39,053 bases of DNA from GCA-002841655 sp964446775 (GTDB taxonomy: Bacteria; Patescibacteriota; Patescibacteriia; Patescibacteriales; UBA12465), in assembly GCA_964446775.1 (NCBI GenBank), contig CAYURA010000004.1, forward strand, positions 1 to 39,053, read 5' to 3'. Made by a program: the position numbers and the translations under genes. The notes under the pieces were generated by a model, which saw only the letters and a program-made list of their open reading frames with translations, did no database searches and was not told the DNA's origin. Below are positions 1 through 8,075 of the stretch, in pieces (the stretch's first letter is position 1; every line of letters begins with the position of its first letter).

Positions 1-84
1 ATTAATCTCAATGAAATTAGTATATAGAGTCAGTCAAAAATTGTCAAGCCTCAATCAACTAAAGAACATCGCTACTTTTTAATG

Positions 85-1965
85 TTATTTTAAAACTGCC
101 TTAATCCTCCTTACCCCCGCTGAAGAAGCCTCTTCTTTTATTATTTTAAACTGCCCCATGCCTTTTAAACTACTAACGTGAGGGCCCCCACAGATTTCTC
201 TGGAGAAAATATCTCCCCAATCTTCGTGCTTGCCAGCTTTTTTTAAGCCAACCGTATACACTTTAACTTGGTCACCATATTTAGAATCAAAAACTCCAAT
301 CGCGCCTGTCGCCTTAGCTTGGGTTAGTGATATTTCTTCAAAGCCCATATCCAAACATTTGGCAATTGCTTGATTTACCAATTCTTCGACTAAAACTATC
401 TCCTCTGGACTCATTTTCTGGGGATGTGAGAAATCAAAACGTAAGCGTTCGGCAGTAATATTACTCCCCTTCTGGGAGACATGGTCACCAAGAATTTTTC
501 TAAGAGCCGCTAAGAGAAGATGGGCAGCGCTATGCAACTTGGTGGTTTCTTCGCTATGATCAGCTAGACCACCCTTAAACTTCCCCGCTGAAGCCGTTCG
601 AGACAAAGCCTGATGTTTTTCTAACTCTTCCTTAAAAGCTAAACGATTAACTCGCAGACCTTTTTCAGCTGCCAATTCTTCGGTAATTTCTAAAGGAAAC
701 CCAAAACTTTGGTAGAGATTAAAAGCTGATATACCATCAATATCTCTATGTGCTAATTTTTCAAACTCTAATATTCCTTTTTCTAAAGTGCGGTTGAACT
801 TTTCCTCTTCTTTAGTCATTTCGGAGATAATAAAATCTTGATTGCGCTCTAATTCCGGATAGGCGAGGCGGTAGTCCTCAATGTAGATTTGTGCAATTTT
901 TGCTAAGTAGTTAGCTTGATTAATTCCTAACTGACGACCATAGCGAATAGCCCGGCGCAGAAGACGACGAACAATATATCCCTGGTCACTGTTAGCTGGC
1001 CCAATTCCCTTTTCATCACCGATGATAAAAGTAGCTGCTTTAAGATGATCGGCGATTACTTCAAAAGCTTTTATATTATCCTCATATTTCTTGCCCGACA
1101 ACTCTTCAATCTCATCAATAGCTCTTTTAAATAAATCAGTTTTAAAAATGCTGTCAGTGTCTTCTAAAATCATGAGAATTCTCTCCAAACCCCCACCAAA
1201 ATCCACATTTTTGTTTTTCATCTCCTGCCAACCATCCATTTTTTTCTGATATTCCATGAAAACCGAGTTACCTATTTCTAGAAATCGACCACAATCACAA
1301 TTAGGGTGACAATACTTGCCATAGGCTATGTCGTGCTCTTTGCCAGTATCATAAAAAGTTTCCGAATCAGGTCCACCTAATTCACCAATAGCATCACCCC
1401 GCTGCCACCAATTCTTACCAACATAAGCAAAGATGCGTTGCTTAGAAAAATCTATTTCCTGCCCTGAGCCTAACTCACCTCTGCCACTAGTACTTGGGCC
1501 TTCTTCAGCAGAAACCTGATATTTTCTAAACAAGTCTTGTAAAACCTCAAGTGATTCTTGATCTTTAGCGATTCGACCATCAGCGCTACCAGCGTAGATG
1601 GTTTGATAGATGCGACTTGGGTCTAATTTTAAGTCTTCAAACAGGAATTCAAAGAACCAAGTCAACTGCTCTTTTTTATAGTATTCTCCCAAAGACCAAT
1701 TGCCCAACATTTCAAAAAAAGTATTATGGCGACTATCACCCACCTCATCTATATCCTCTGATCGAAATGATTTTTGACTATTAACCAAAAGCTTTCCCGC
1801 TGGATGACTCTCACCTAAGAGATATGGTACCAAGGGAAACATGCCAGAATTTACAAACAAAAGCGTGGAATCGTTCTCTGGTAATAAAGAAGCACTCGGA
1901 ATAATAGCGTGTTGTCTAAGTTTAAAAAACTCTAAATATCTATTTCTTAATTCATTAGCAGTCAT
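85..1965 (-). CDS. alaS: Alanyl-tRNA synthetase, lacking the C-terminal C-Ala domain
   Basis: Class II synthetase that charges tRNA-Ala with alanine in the cytoplasm. The first 450 or so residues are the catalytic and tRNA-recognition part, starting MTANELRNRYLEFF. The editing domain carries the expected metal-binding tetrad: HSAAH (about H478 and H482) and CGGPH (about C592 and H596). The protein stops at residue 626, right after the editing domain, whereas the common bacterial enzyme is about 875 residues; the C-terminal oligomerisation (C-Ala) domain is absent. I chose the ATG at 1965 because the longer reading frame from 2013 would overlap murB by 38 nt and adds residues with no family match. 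It follows murB by 10 nt, so the two are probably cotranscribed. Function is near certain. Confidence 0.96.
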   Translation of the reverse strand: MTANELRNRYLEFFKLRQHAIIPSASLLPENDSTLLFVNSGMFPLVPYLLGESHPAGKLLVNSQKSFRSEDIDEVGDSRHNTFFEMLGNWSLGEYYKKEQLTWFFEFLFEDLKLDPSRIYQTIYAGSADGRIAKDQESLEVLQDLFRKYQVSAEEGPSTSGRGELGSGQEIDFSKQRIFAYVGKNWWQRGDAIGELGGPDSETFYDTGKEHDIAYGKYCHPNCDCGRFLEIGNSVFMEYQKKMDGWQEMKNKNVDFGGGLERILMILEDTDSIFKTDLFKRAIDEIEELSGKKYEDNIKAFEVIADHLKAATFIIGDEKGIGPANSDQGYIVRRLLRRAIRYGRQLGINQANYLAKIAQIYIEDYRLAYPELERNQDFIISEMTKEEEKFNRTLEKGILEFEKLAHRDIDGISAFNLYQSFGFPLEITEELAAEKGLRVNRLAFKEELEKHQALSRTASAGKFKGGLADHSEETTKLHSAAHLLLAALRKILGDHVSQKGSNITAERLRFDFSHPQKMSPEEIVLVEELVNQAIAKCLDMGFEEISLTQAKATGAIGVFDSKYGDQVKVYTVGLKKAGKHEDWGDIFSREICGGPHVSSLKGMGQFKIIKEEASSAGVRRIKAVLK

Positions 1966-1975
1966 ATAATCTAAA

Positions 1976-2998
1976 TTAAATAATATTAACTTCAGGTTCA
2001 ATTTTAATGCCAAAAATATTTTCGACCTCAGCTTGAACTCGTTTAATGTGATCTAAGGCGTCTTTAGCACTAGCCTCGCCATAGTTGACCAAAATTAGAG
2101 CCTGCTTCTCATACATCCCTACATCGCCATAGCGCTTACCCTTGAACCCAGATTGCTCAATCAACCAGCCAGCTGGTATTTTTATTAAACCCTCTTTTGA
2201 CCCAGGGAAAAACTTAATCTCTGGGAACTTAATTTGTAATTTTTCAAAAAAATCTGTCGCTAGCTCTGGATTCTTAAAAAAAGACCCGGCATTGGCTAAA
2301 ACACTTGGATTGGGTAACTTCGCGTCTCTTATCTCTCTAATAATTTCCGCCACTTGCTTTACGTTCGGCGCCTCAATTCCCCGCTCGGTTAGTTTAATTT
2401 TAATGTCGCCATAGTCTAGTTTTAATTGTGGTTTTTTGCTCAGCTTTAGTTTGATAGAAAGAATATAATATCTACCCTTAGCTTCATTTTTGAAAACAGA
2501 GTCACGATAGCCAAACTGACAATCATTTAAATTAAATTCTATGATTTCCCCAGTCTCTAAATCCATGGCCCGTAAACTCTCAAAAACATCTTTTAGCTCA
2601 ACGCCATAGGCACCAATGTTTTGCACTGGAGCCGCACCAACAGTTCCAGGCACATAGAAAAGATTTTCAATACCACCCCAACCCTGATCGACAGTATGAT
2701 GCACTAAAGCACTCCAAATCTCGCCAGAAGCGGCTTGCAGGTAGACTGCTTCATCAGTTTCAGAAACTAACTCTATTCCCTTTAACTCATTCTTCAAAAC
2801 TAGTGCCTTAATATCCTTAGAAATGAGAATATTAGACCCTCCACCTAAAACAAAAATGGGTAATTTCTTTTCTCTAGCAAGGACTAAGGCTTCTTTAAGC
2901 TGATCTTCGGAAGATATAATAGCAAAATAATCAGCCGCTGCTTTGAGTCTTAGAGTATTATATGGACTTAAATCCTTTTTTTCTTCTAATTTAATCAT
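1976..2998 (-). CDS. murB: UDP-N-acetylenolpyruvoylglucosamine reductase
   Basis: FAD- and NADPH-dependent cytoplasmic enzyme that reduces UDP-GlcNAc-enolpyruvate to UDP-MurNAc, the second committed step of peptidoglycan synthesis. The FAD-binding loop LGGGSNIL (51-58) is followed by VPGTVGAAPVQNIGAYG (116-132). GYRDS (163-167) carries the Tyr-Arg pair of the type I (E. coli-like) enzyme, NAGSFFKNP holds the catalytic serine (S239), and EPEV near residue 334 supplies the catalytic glutamate. The length of 340 residues is normal. It is separate from the mraY-murC operon located 2.6 kb upstream and is paired with alaS. A promoter lies directly in front, and its -10 box is only 6 nt from the ATG. 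Confidence 0.97.
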   Translation of the reverse strand: MIKLEEKKDLSPYNTLRLKAAADYFAIISSEDQLKEALVLAREKKLPIFVLGGGSNILISKDIKALVLKNELKGIELVSETDEAVYLQAASGEIWSALVHHTVDQGWGGIENLFYVPGTVGAAPVQNIGAYGVELKDVFESLRAMDLETGEIIEFNLNDCQFGYRDSVFKNEAKGRYYILSIKLKLSKKPQLKLDYGDIKIKLTERGIEAPNVKQVAEIIREIRDAKLPNPSVLANAGSFFKNPELATDFFEKLQIKFPEIKFFPGSKEGLIKIPAGWLIEQSGFKGKRYGDVGMYEKQALILVNYGEASAKDALDHIKRVQAEVENIFGIKIEPEVNII

Positions 2999-3004
2999 AT
3001 AATT

Positions 3005-3034
3005 ATTATAGCCTAAATTAACACTATAAGTCTA
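3005..3034 (-). promoter_or_regulatory. Sigma70-type promoter of murB-alaS
   Basis: Read on the minus strand: TAGACT (3029-3034), 18 nt spacer, TATAAT (3005-3010), then 6 nt to the murB ATG. Transcription would begin at or next to the A of the start codon, implying a leaderless mRNA. The match to the -10 consensus is perfect; the -35 matches four of six positions. Confidence 0.6.
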
Positions 3035-3045
3035 TTACCGATTAA

Positions 3046-4887
3046 TCAATCAAACTGCTGTAGGCGAAGTAGCTTAGCATAGACGCCATTATCTAAATCA
3101 GCCAGCTCAACGTGACTACCCTCTTCCGCTATTCTACCATTCTTTAAAACAATAATCCTGTCTGCTTGTTTAATAGTACTTAGACGATGAGCAATGATAA
3201 TCAATGTTCTCTGCTTGGCTAATTTTTCCAAAGCTAATTGAATTAAGCGCTCACTTTCGCTATCCAGACTAGAAGTAGCTTCATCAAATATTAGTATTTT
3301 TGGATCAGCTAATATCGCTCGGGCAATACCAATTCGCTGTCGCTGTCCACCTGACAGTTTCATGCCTCTTTCACCAACTAAAGTATCATAGCCTTGACCT
3401 AGTTTTGAAATAAACTCATGAGCATTGGCAATTTTAGCAGCTGCTATAACTTCAGCCATGCTGGCGTCAGCTCGAGCGTAAGCAATATTATCTCTCACAC
3501 TGACATCAAAAACCTCTACCTCCTGAGGCACAATGCCCAAGAAGCTACGATACTTGCTTAACTTAAAATCTCGTACATCCTGTCCATCAATTAGAATTTG
3601 TCCTTTCAAAGGATCATAGTGTCGATAGATTAAGCGAGCGATAGTGGTCTTTCCTCCTCCTGATGGGCCAACTAAAGCCACCGTGCTCAATGCCTTAATT
3701 TTAAAAGACACCTCGTGTAGTGCCCGTGAGTTGGAGTCGTGGTAGAGAAAGCAGATATCTTTAAATTCAATTTCACCGATAAGACTTTCGGGACCGCTAG
3801 CATGTTCTTTTTCAATCACTTCGCTTTGAGCTGAGAGCAAGGTTAAGAGGCGACTAACTCCCTCCCGACCATCTTCCATGCGATCATAAAAACGGGAGAG
3901 ACGGTAGAGCGAACTATATGCTTTTTCGCTGAGAGTAAAAGCAAAAATGAGTGTGCCAATTCCCATTACGCCCTGGTAGATGAGATATACTCCTAAAAAA
4001 AGGATGCTCGCTCGACCAATGTCAACAATGAGATTACGAACCAAACCCATTTTAATGAGCCAACTCCACTGCTTCCCCTCCTTATTCATTATACCGGTTT
4101 TTAGATAGGAAAAATCTGACAATTCCCTGGCCTCCTGAGCGAATGATTTAACGGCGTTAATATTAATAATAGCTTGTGTCATTTTACCCGAGGCTTTTTC
4201 GTAGGAGTGATATATTTCTTTTCTTGTCTGATATAGCTTAGCATTGGTCCAGAAAGTAATGAAAAGAAAAAGTGGAGCAAAGATTATAAAGGAAAGACCC
4301 ACGCGCCAATCAGCCCAAAAAAGAGCTGTTATAGTGAAGATAAACTGAACAACAGTTGGGGCCATTTCCCAAAAAATACTTTGACTAAGATTGCTAATGC
4401 GATCAATTCCTCGCTCAATCTTAACTATTTTAGCGCCAGTGTTTTCCCGCTCATGGTAGCCAAGGCTAAGCTCCAGCAACTTATCCTGAGACTTCATCCC
4501 CATATAATATTCGGCCTTAACTAGGAATTTAAAAATATAGCGATCAGAAAAATATTGCAATAGCGAACGAGCTTGGTCAGAGCCGAGATAGAAAAGGATT
4601 AGCATTAGGAGATAAGAAAGCTCTAAACTACTATAATCAGTCAAAGCATCAATAACGAGTTTAAGAATGTAGGGTTTAGCCAAGTCAAACAGAACAATCA
4701 CAATAATCAAAGCAAAAATACGCAGCACTAAAGACTTAAAAGGTTTTAGTAGCTCAAATAATGAGGACCAAAAAACCCTCCAGCTTAAGCTAGGTTTTTG
4801 TGACTGATCTTTTTTTTCTTTCATTTCTTTCATAAATATTTCATAACTATCACCCCTATTTATATCGCTTAATCTTAGATAAATCAA
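3046..4887 (-). CDS. ABC exporter, fused membrane and ATPase domains (MsbA/MDR type)
   Basis: Half-transporter that would dimerise in the inner membrane and export a lipid, peptide or drug-like substrate; the substrate cannot be told from sequence. An N-terminal six-helix membrane domain covers about residues 45-340. The nucleotide-binding domain has Walker A GPSGGGKTT (407-415), signature LSGGQ (511-515), Walker B ILIFDE (531-536) and the switch histidine in IAHRLS (H567). All catalytic residues are intact, and 613 residues is a normal length. The long form starts at a TTG preceded by AGGA at a 6-nt distance; an ATG at 4833 (MKEMKEKK) is an alternative that removes 18 residues. It ends in TGA, showing that TGA is a stop codon here. 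It sits 47 nt before murB and may be its own unit. Confidence 0.93.
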   Translation of the reverse strand: MIYLRLSDINRGDSYEIFMKEMKEKKDQSQKPSLSWRVFWSSLFELLKPFKSLVLRIFALIIVIVLFDLAKPYILKLVIDALTDYSSLELSYLLMLILFYLGSDQARSLLQYFSDRYIFKFLVKAEYYMGMKSQDKLLELSLGYHERENTGAKIVKIERGIDRISNLSQSIFWEMAPTVVQFIFTITALFWADWRVGLSFIIFAPLFLFITFWTNAKLYQTRKEIYHSYEKASGKMTQAIININAVKSFAQEARELSDFSYLKTGIMNKEGKQWSWLIKMGLVRNLIVDIGRASILFLGVYLIYQGVMGIGTLIFAFTLSEKAYSSLYRLSRFYDRMEDGREGVSRLLTLLSAQSEVIEKEHASGPESLIGEIEFKDICFLYHDSNSRALHEVSFKIKALSTVALVGPSGGGKTTIARLIYRHYDPLKGQILIDGQDVRDFKLSKYRSFLGIVPQEVEVFDVSVRDNIAYARADASMAEVIAAAKIANAHEFISKLGQGYDTLVGERGMKLSGGQRQRIGIARAILADPKILIFDEATSSLDSESERLIQLALEKLAKQRTLIIIAHRLSTIKQADRIIVLKNGRIAEEGSHVELADLDNGVYAKLLRLQQFD

Positions 4888-4957
4888 GCTCTATCCTAAA
4901 AAAACAGCTAAAAAGCACAAAAAAGTCTAGTTTTTATTAATATAAACAATAATTTGG

Positions 4958-4986
4958 TTGACAAAATATGAAAAATTGGCTTTAAT
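4958..4986 (+). promoter_or_regulatory. Consensus sigma70 promoter of the 163-residue unknown gene
   Basis: TTGACA (4958-4963), 17 nt spacer, TTTAAT (4981-4986), ending 15 nt before the ATG at 5002. The -35 is a perfect match and the -10 matches five of six. This is the best promoter by eye in the window. The predicted leader is under 10 nt. Confidence 0.65.
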
Positions 4987-5001
4987 ATAGGCAGTTCATT
5001 A

Positions 5002-5493
5002 ATGCTTAACTTAAAAAAAGATAAAATGGAAAAAGCAGAAAAAGCAAAGAGGGCCGAAAGAGTACAAGAATTAGAAACCACCACTGATGTAGCTCCCAGG
5101 GAGTCAATCAAGAGCTATCAAGCAGAATTTGATATTTCCTTGACTCTCAAACAAAAAATAGCGGTCCTGTCTGCTATTAGCCAGAGCAAAAAAATTAGTA
5201 AAAAAGACATACATCTTTTTTTCAATCGAAACTGCTCGTCTCTCACAAAATTGTCCTCATCGTACGATGAAGCCGTTGACCTAATGTTATTCTTCAACCT
5301 CTGTAGTTGCCAAAAAATATGGGCCACTACCGTTGCCCTAAAAGCCATTAATATGTGGCTTAATGGTAAAAGCGTTGAAGAAATCGCCTTAGATTACCGC
5401 AAAGTACTCGTTGATGTATTCGCTCCCGGTATTTCACCAGCAATAATCGAGCGAATCATCGCTGAAGACATGCTGAAAAAGCTTGAAATCTAA
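5002..5493 (+). CDS. Protein of unknown function, 163 residues
   Basis: I do not recognise this family. The first 20 or so residues are rich in Lys, Glu and Arg (KKDKMEKAEKAKRAERVQ), and the rest (about 45-163) looks like a compact all-helical soluble domain with no signal peptide and no membrane segment. Three cysteines are present (in NRNCSS and NLCSCQ) but not in a clear metal-binding pattern. It stands alone between oppositely oriented genes, with its own near-consensus promoter upstream and a strong terminator 34 nt after the stop, so it is a monocistronic unit that may be well expressed. An ATG at codon 9 is an alternative start. No function is proposed. Confidence 0.75.
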   Translation: MLNLKKDKMEKAEKAKRAERVQELETTTDVAPRESIKSYQAEFDISLTLKQKIAVLSAISQSKKISKKDIHLFFNRNCSSLTKLSSSYDEAVDLMLFFNLCSCQKIWATTVALKAINMWLNGKSVEEIALDYRKVLVDVFAPGISPAIIERIIAEDMLKKLEI

Positions 5494-5527
5494 GCCGATA
5501 GAATAAGGCTTAGGCAAAAAAATAAAA

Positions 5528-5556
5528 CCCGACTAGAAAATAGTCGGGCTTTTTTT
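5528..5556. terminator. Bidirectional intrinsic terminator
   Basis: CCCGACTA, loop GAAAA, TAGTCGGG, a perfect 8-bp stem followed by CTTTTTTT on the plus strand. On the minus strand the same stem is followed by TTTTATTTTTTT. It lies between two convergent genes, the 163-residue unknown (plus) and murC (minus), and can stop both. Confidence 0.9.
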
Positions 5557-5590
5557 ATCAATTATTTCTCATAAGACTTAATGGTCAGCA

Positions 5591-6985
5591 TCATTGCTGT
5601 AATAATCTTTCTCCGATACGAAAAACATCACCTGCTCCTAAAAGCAAAACTACATCATCCTTCTTTAATTCTTTTTTAAGAAATTTTAAAGCTACTTCAA
5701 AACTTTTAAGATAAACTACCTTAGCTTCATTCCTTTTTTCTATCTCTGAAACCAAGTCCTGACTTGATACCCCCCCTTGTTTTTCTCTAGCTGAGCCGTA
5801 AATTGGCAAAACTCCTAAATAATCAGCTAAATCAAAACTAATGGCAAAATCAGAAAATAAAGCTTTCGTCCGCGTGAAAGTATGTGGGTGGAAAATAACA
5901 ATTAGCCGTTGTTTTTTGAATCTCTCTTTAAAAGCTGTAATAGTTGCTTTGACTTCACTCGGATGATGACCATAATCATCAAATATTTTGGCACCTTTAA
6001 AACTGCCCAGTAACTGTGCCCTCCTGGCTATTCCTTTAAACTGTGAAAGGGCTTTTTTTAGGGACAGGGGATCATAGCCAAGAGCCAAGCCACTAGCTAA
6101 AACCGCTAAAGCATTGGCAACATTATGGACACCAAATAATTGTATTTTAAATTCCCCTAAATCATTGACTTGAAAATATTGATAATCTTTAGTTTGACGT
6201 AAAGAATGAGCCAAAAGACATATGTTGAGATCCTTGATATTTACATTGGCCATGCTCTCAGAAACCGCATAACTATAGACCCTGGCATGACTTTGCTTAA
6301 TAATTTCCAATACCTCAGCATCATTAGCATTAGCTACGAGAAAGCCAGACTTGGGCAATCTACTGACAAAATCTGCAAAAACCTGATTATATGAAGCTTT
6401 AGTTTTAAAAAAATCAGGATGGTCATAATCAATATTATTTAGAACAATACCCTGTGGCTTAAAATATTGTAACTTATTCTGATATTCATCTGCCTCGGCA
6501 ATGAAATACTTTGAGCTACCAAGTATGGCACAACCGCCAAGCTGAGGCACAGCCGCTCCTACTAAAACACTAGGGTCTAAGCCAGCATTTCCCAAAACAA
6601 AGCCCAGCCAAGCACTCACCGTTGTCTTGCCGTGACTACCACAAACTGCAATCCCCTGATAATGGTTAAAAACCGCCCCAATTGCTTGCGCATAACTTAA
6701 AACTCGAACTTTCTTTAATAAGCCTACAGCTAACATTTCTTGATTATTAACTGGATTATAGGCGCTAGAGTAAATAATAATCGCATCTTGAGGCACTTGT
6801 TTAGCATTGAAACCATTAAAAACCTTTATCCTATTCTCAACTAAAACCCGATCAGTCATAAAAACCTCTGCCACATCAGAGCCACTCACATCTTTGCCTA
6901 AGCTTTTTAAAAACTGAGCCAACATAGTCATCCCCACTCCTTTAATACCAATTAAATAAAATTTATTATACTTAAGCAGATTCAT
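5591..6985 (-). CDS. murC: UDP-N-acetylmuramate--L-alanine ligase
   Basis: Cytoplasmic ATP-dependent Mur ligase that adds L-alanine to UDP-MurNAc. The N-terminal UDP-binding Rossmann domain begins LIGIKGVGM (11-19). The central ATPase domain has the P-loop GSHGKTT (116-122), and the C-terminal domain has the DDYGHHPSE motif typical of MurC. The length of 464 residues is normal. It is the last gene of the mraY-ftsW-murG-murC operon and overlaps murG by 14 nt, suggesting translational coupling. It ends in TGA, followed by a bidirectional terminator. murD, murE and murF are not in this window. Confidence 0.97.
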   Translation of the reverse strand: MNLLKYNKFYLIGIKGVGMTMLAQFLKSLGKDVSGSDVAEVFMTDRVLVENRIKVFNGFNAKQVPQDAIIIYSSAYNPVNNQEMLAVGLLKKVRVLSYAQAIGAVFNHYQGIAVCGSHGKTTVSAWLGFVLGNAGLDPSVLVGAAVPQLGGCAILGSSKYFIAEADEYQNKLQYFKPQGIVLNNIDYDHPDFFKTKASYNQVFADFVSRLPKSGFLVANANDAEVLEIIKQSHARVYSYAVSESMANVNIKDLNICLLAHSLRQTKDYQYFQVNDLGEFKIQLFGVHNVANALAVLASGLALGYDPLSLKKALSQFKGIARRAQLLGSFKGAKIFDDYGHHPSEVKATITAFKERFKKQRLIVIFHPHTFTRTKALFSDFAISFDLADYLGVLPIYGSAREKQGGVSSQDLVSEIEKRNEAKVVYLKSFEVALKFLKKELKKDDVVLLLGAGDVFRIGERLLQQ

Positions 6986-8075
6986 AAATAATTTTTTTAA
7001 TAATTGAAGCCCCTTTCAAGGCAGCATTTTGTGGCATGATTTTAGAAATAGCCGACTCTAATTCTTTCCTTTTTTGATTATCTTGCCAAAGAGCCAATAT
7101 TTCATCAGCTAATCTTTCGCCAGACAGAGTTTCCTGTTTTAAATAGATTGCCGCTCCTTGATCAGCAAAATATTGAGCATTATCTTCTTGATGACTCTTA
7201 GGGATCGGCACCACAATCAAAGCTTTAGCTAAATAGGAAAACTCAGTTAAAGAGCTTAAACCAGCCCGGCTAATAATTATATCAGCTTTTTTAGCCCATG
7301 AAAGAAATTGATTATGAGAAAAATTTTCTGCTACTATATAATTATTTCTCTCTAATTTAAAATTATTTTTATCCTTGCCTGTTTGTTGAACTATTCGCCA
7401 ATTTTTAGGCAAAAAATCTACTGCCTTAATTAATAGTTCGTTTAAGGCGACTGAGCCTCCGCCACCGCCAGAAAGAAAAATTAATGGCTCTTGTCTAATA
7501 TTCTCATTGAGTCGACTAATATTTAAATCCTCTCTATCTTCATAATCTAGATGAGGATTACCAATCCACATGGAGCGCTGACCATAATCAGTTAGTGATT
7601 TTTCAAAAGTAACAGTAATCAAATCAGCCAAAGGGGCCATTAAGCGGTTAGCTAGACCAGGTCTTAGATCTTGTTGGTGAACTATAATTTTTATATTTAA
7701 AATTTTTCCAGCCCAAACTAAAGGAACACTCGCAAAAGATCCCGCGGAAATTATTAATTCCGGCTTTATTCTTGCTAACAAAATGAAAGCTTTAAAGAAT
7801 CCATAAATAACTTTAAAAATATCAAAAAAATTAAGTAAAGAAAAATAGCGACGCCACTTCCCTGCCGGAATAGAATAATAGTCAATCTTTAATGACTCAA
7901 AAATCTCAGCGAATAATTTCTTTTCTAAAACAGGATTAGAGCCAATAAAAACAAAACGAATACTATCATCAAGAGTGTAATAGGCTTTAGCCAAGGCTAA
8001 AGGGACAGAACTGGGGCCACCAGTCCCACCACCAGAAAGAAGTATTAATTTAGATGTTCTATTTTTTCTTAGCAT
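6972..8075 (-). CDS. murG: Lipid II synthase (UDP-GlcNAc transferase)
   Basis: GT28 glycosyltransferase on the inner face of the membrane that transfers GlcNAc from UDP-GlcNAc to lipid I to form lipid II. The N-terminal glycine-rich loop reads SGGGTGGPSSVPLALA (14-29), where the usual form is GGTGGH. The acceptor-side region HQQDLRPGLANR replaces the usual HEQN..PG.(T/A)N. The C-terminal donor site SRAGLSSLTEF and the segment PIPKSHQEDNAQYF match the family. It overlaps ftsW by 17 nt and murC by 14 nt, so it sits in a tightly coupled operon. The loss of the His in the first loop is noteworthy but the rest supports a working enzyme. Confidence 0.94.
   Translation of the reverse strand: MLRKNRTSKLILLSGGGTGGPSSVPLALAKAYYTLDDSIRFVFIGSNPVLEKKLFAEIFESLKIDYYSIPAGKWRRYFSLLNFFDIFKVIYGFFKAFILLARIKPELIISAGSFASVPLVWAGKILNIKIIVHQQDLRPGLANRLMAPLADLITVTFEKSLTDYGQRSMWIGNPHLDYEDREDLNISRLNENIRQEPLIFLSGGGGGSVALNELLIKAVDFLPKNWRIVQQTGKDKNNFKLERNNYIVAENFSHNQFLSWAKKADIIISRAGLSSLTEFSYLAKALIVVPIPKSHQEDNAQYFADQGAAIYLKQETLSGERLADEILALWQDNQKRKELESAISKIMPQNAALKGASIIKKIIYESA

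Noticed and set aside
1..84. Possible terminator after alaS
   Set aside because: The 84 nt after alaS hold no convincing stem with a T-run; nothing could be supported.
1966..2013. Upstream extension of alaS to 2013
   Set aside because: It would overlap the end of murB and adds 16 residues unlike the family; the ATG at 1965 gives the normal AlaRS beginning.
2142..2414. Frame antisense to murB (and similar antisense frames in secA, ileS, mreB and the subtilase)
   Set aside because: Each lies inside a well-supported gene on the other strand and shows no domain or ribosome-binding site.
3046..6985. Alternative genetic code with TGA as glycine, known in some Patescibacteria
   Set aside because: The ABC exporter and murC end at TGA exactly where the families end, and I saw no key-motif glycine that would need TGA.
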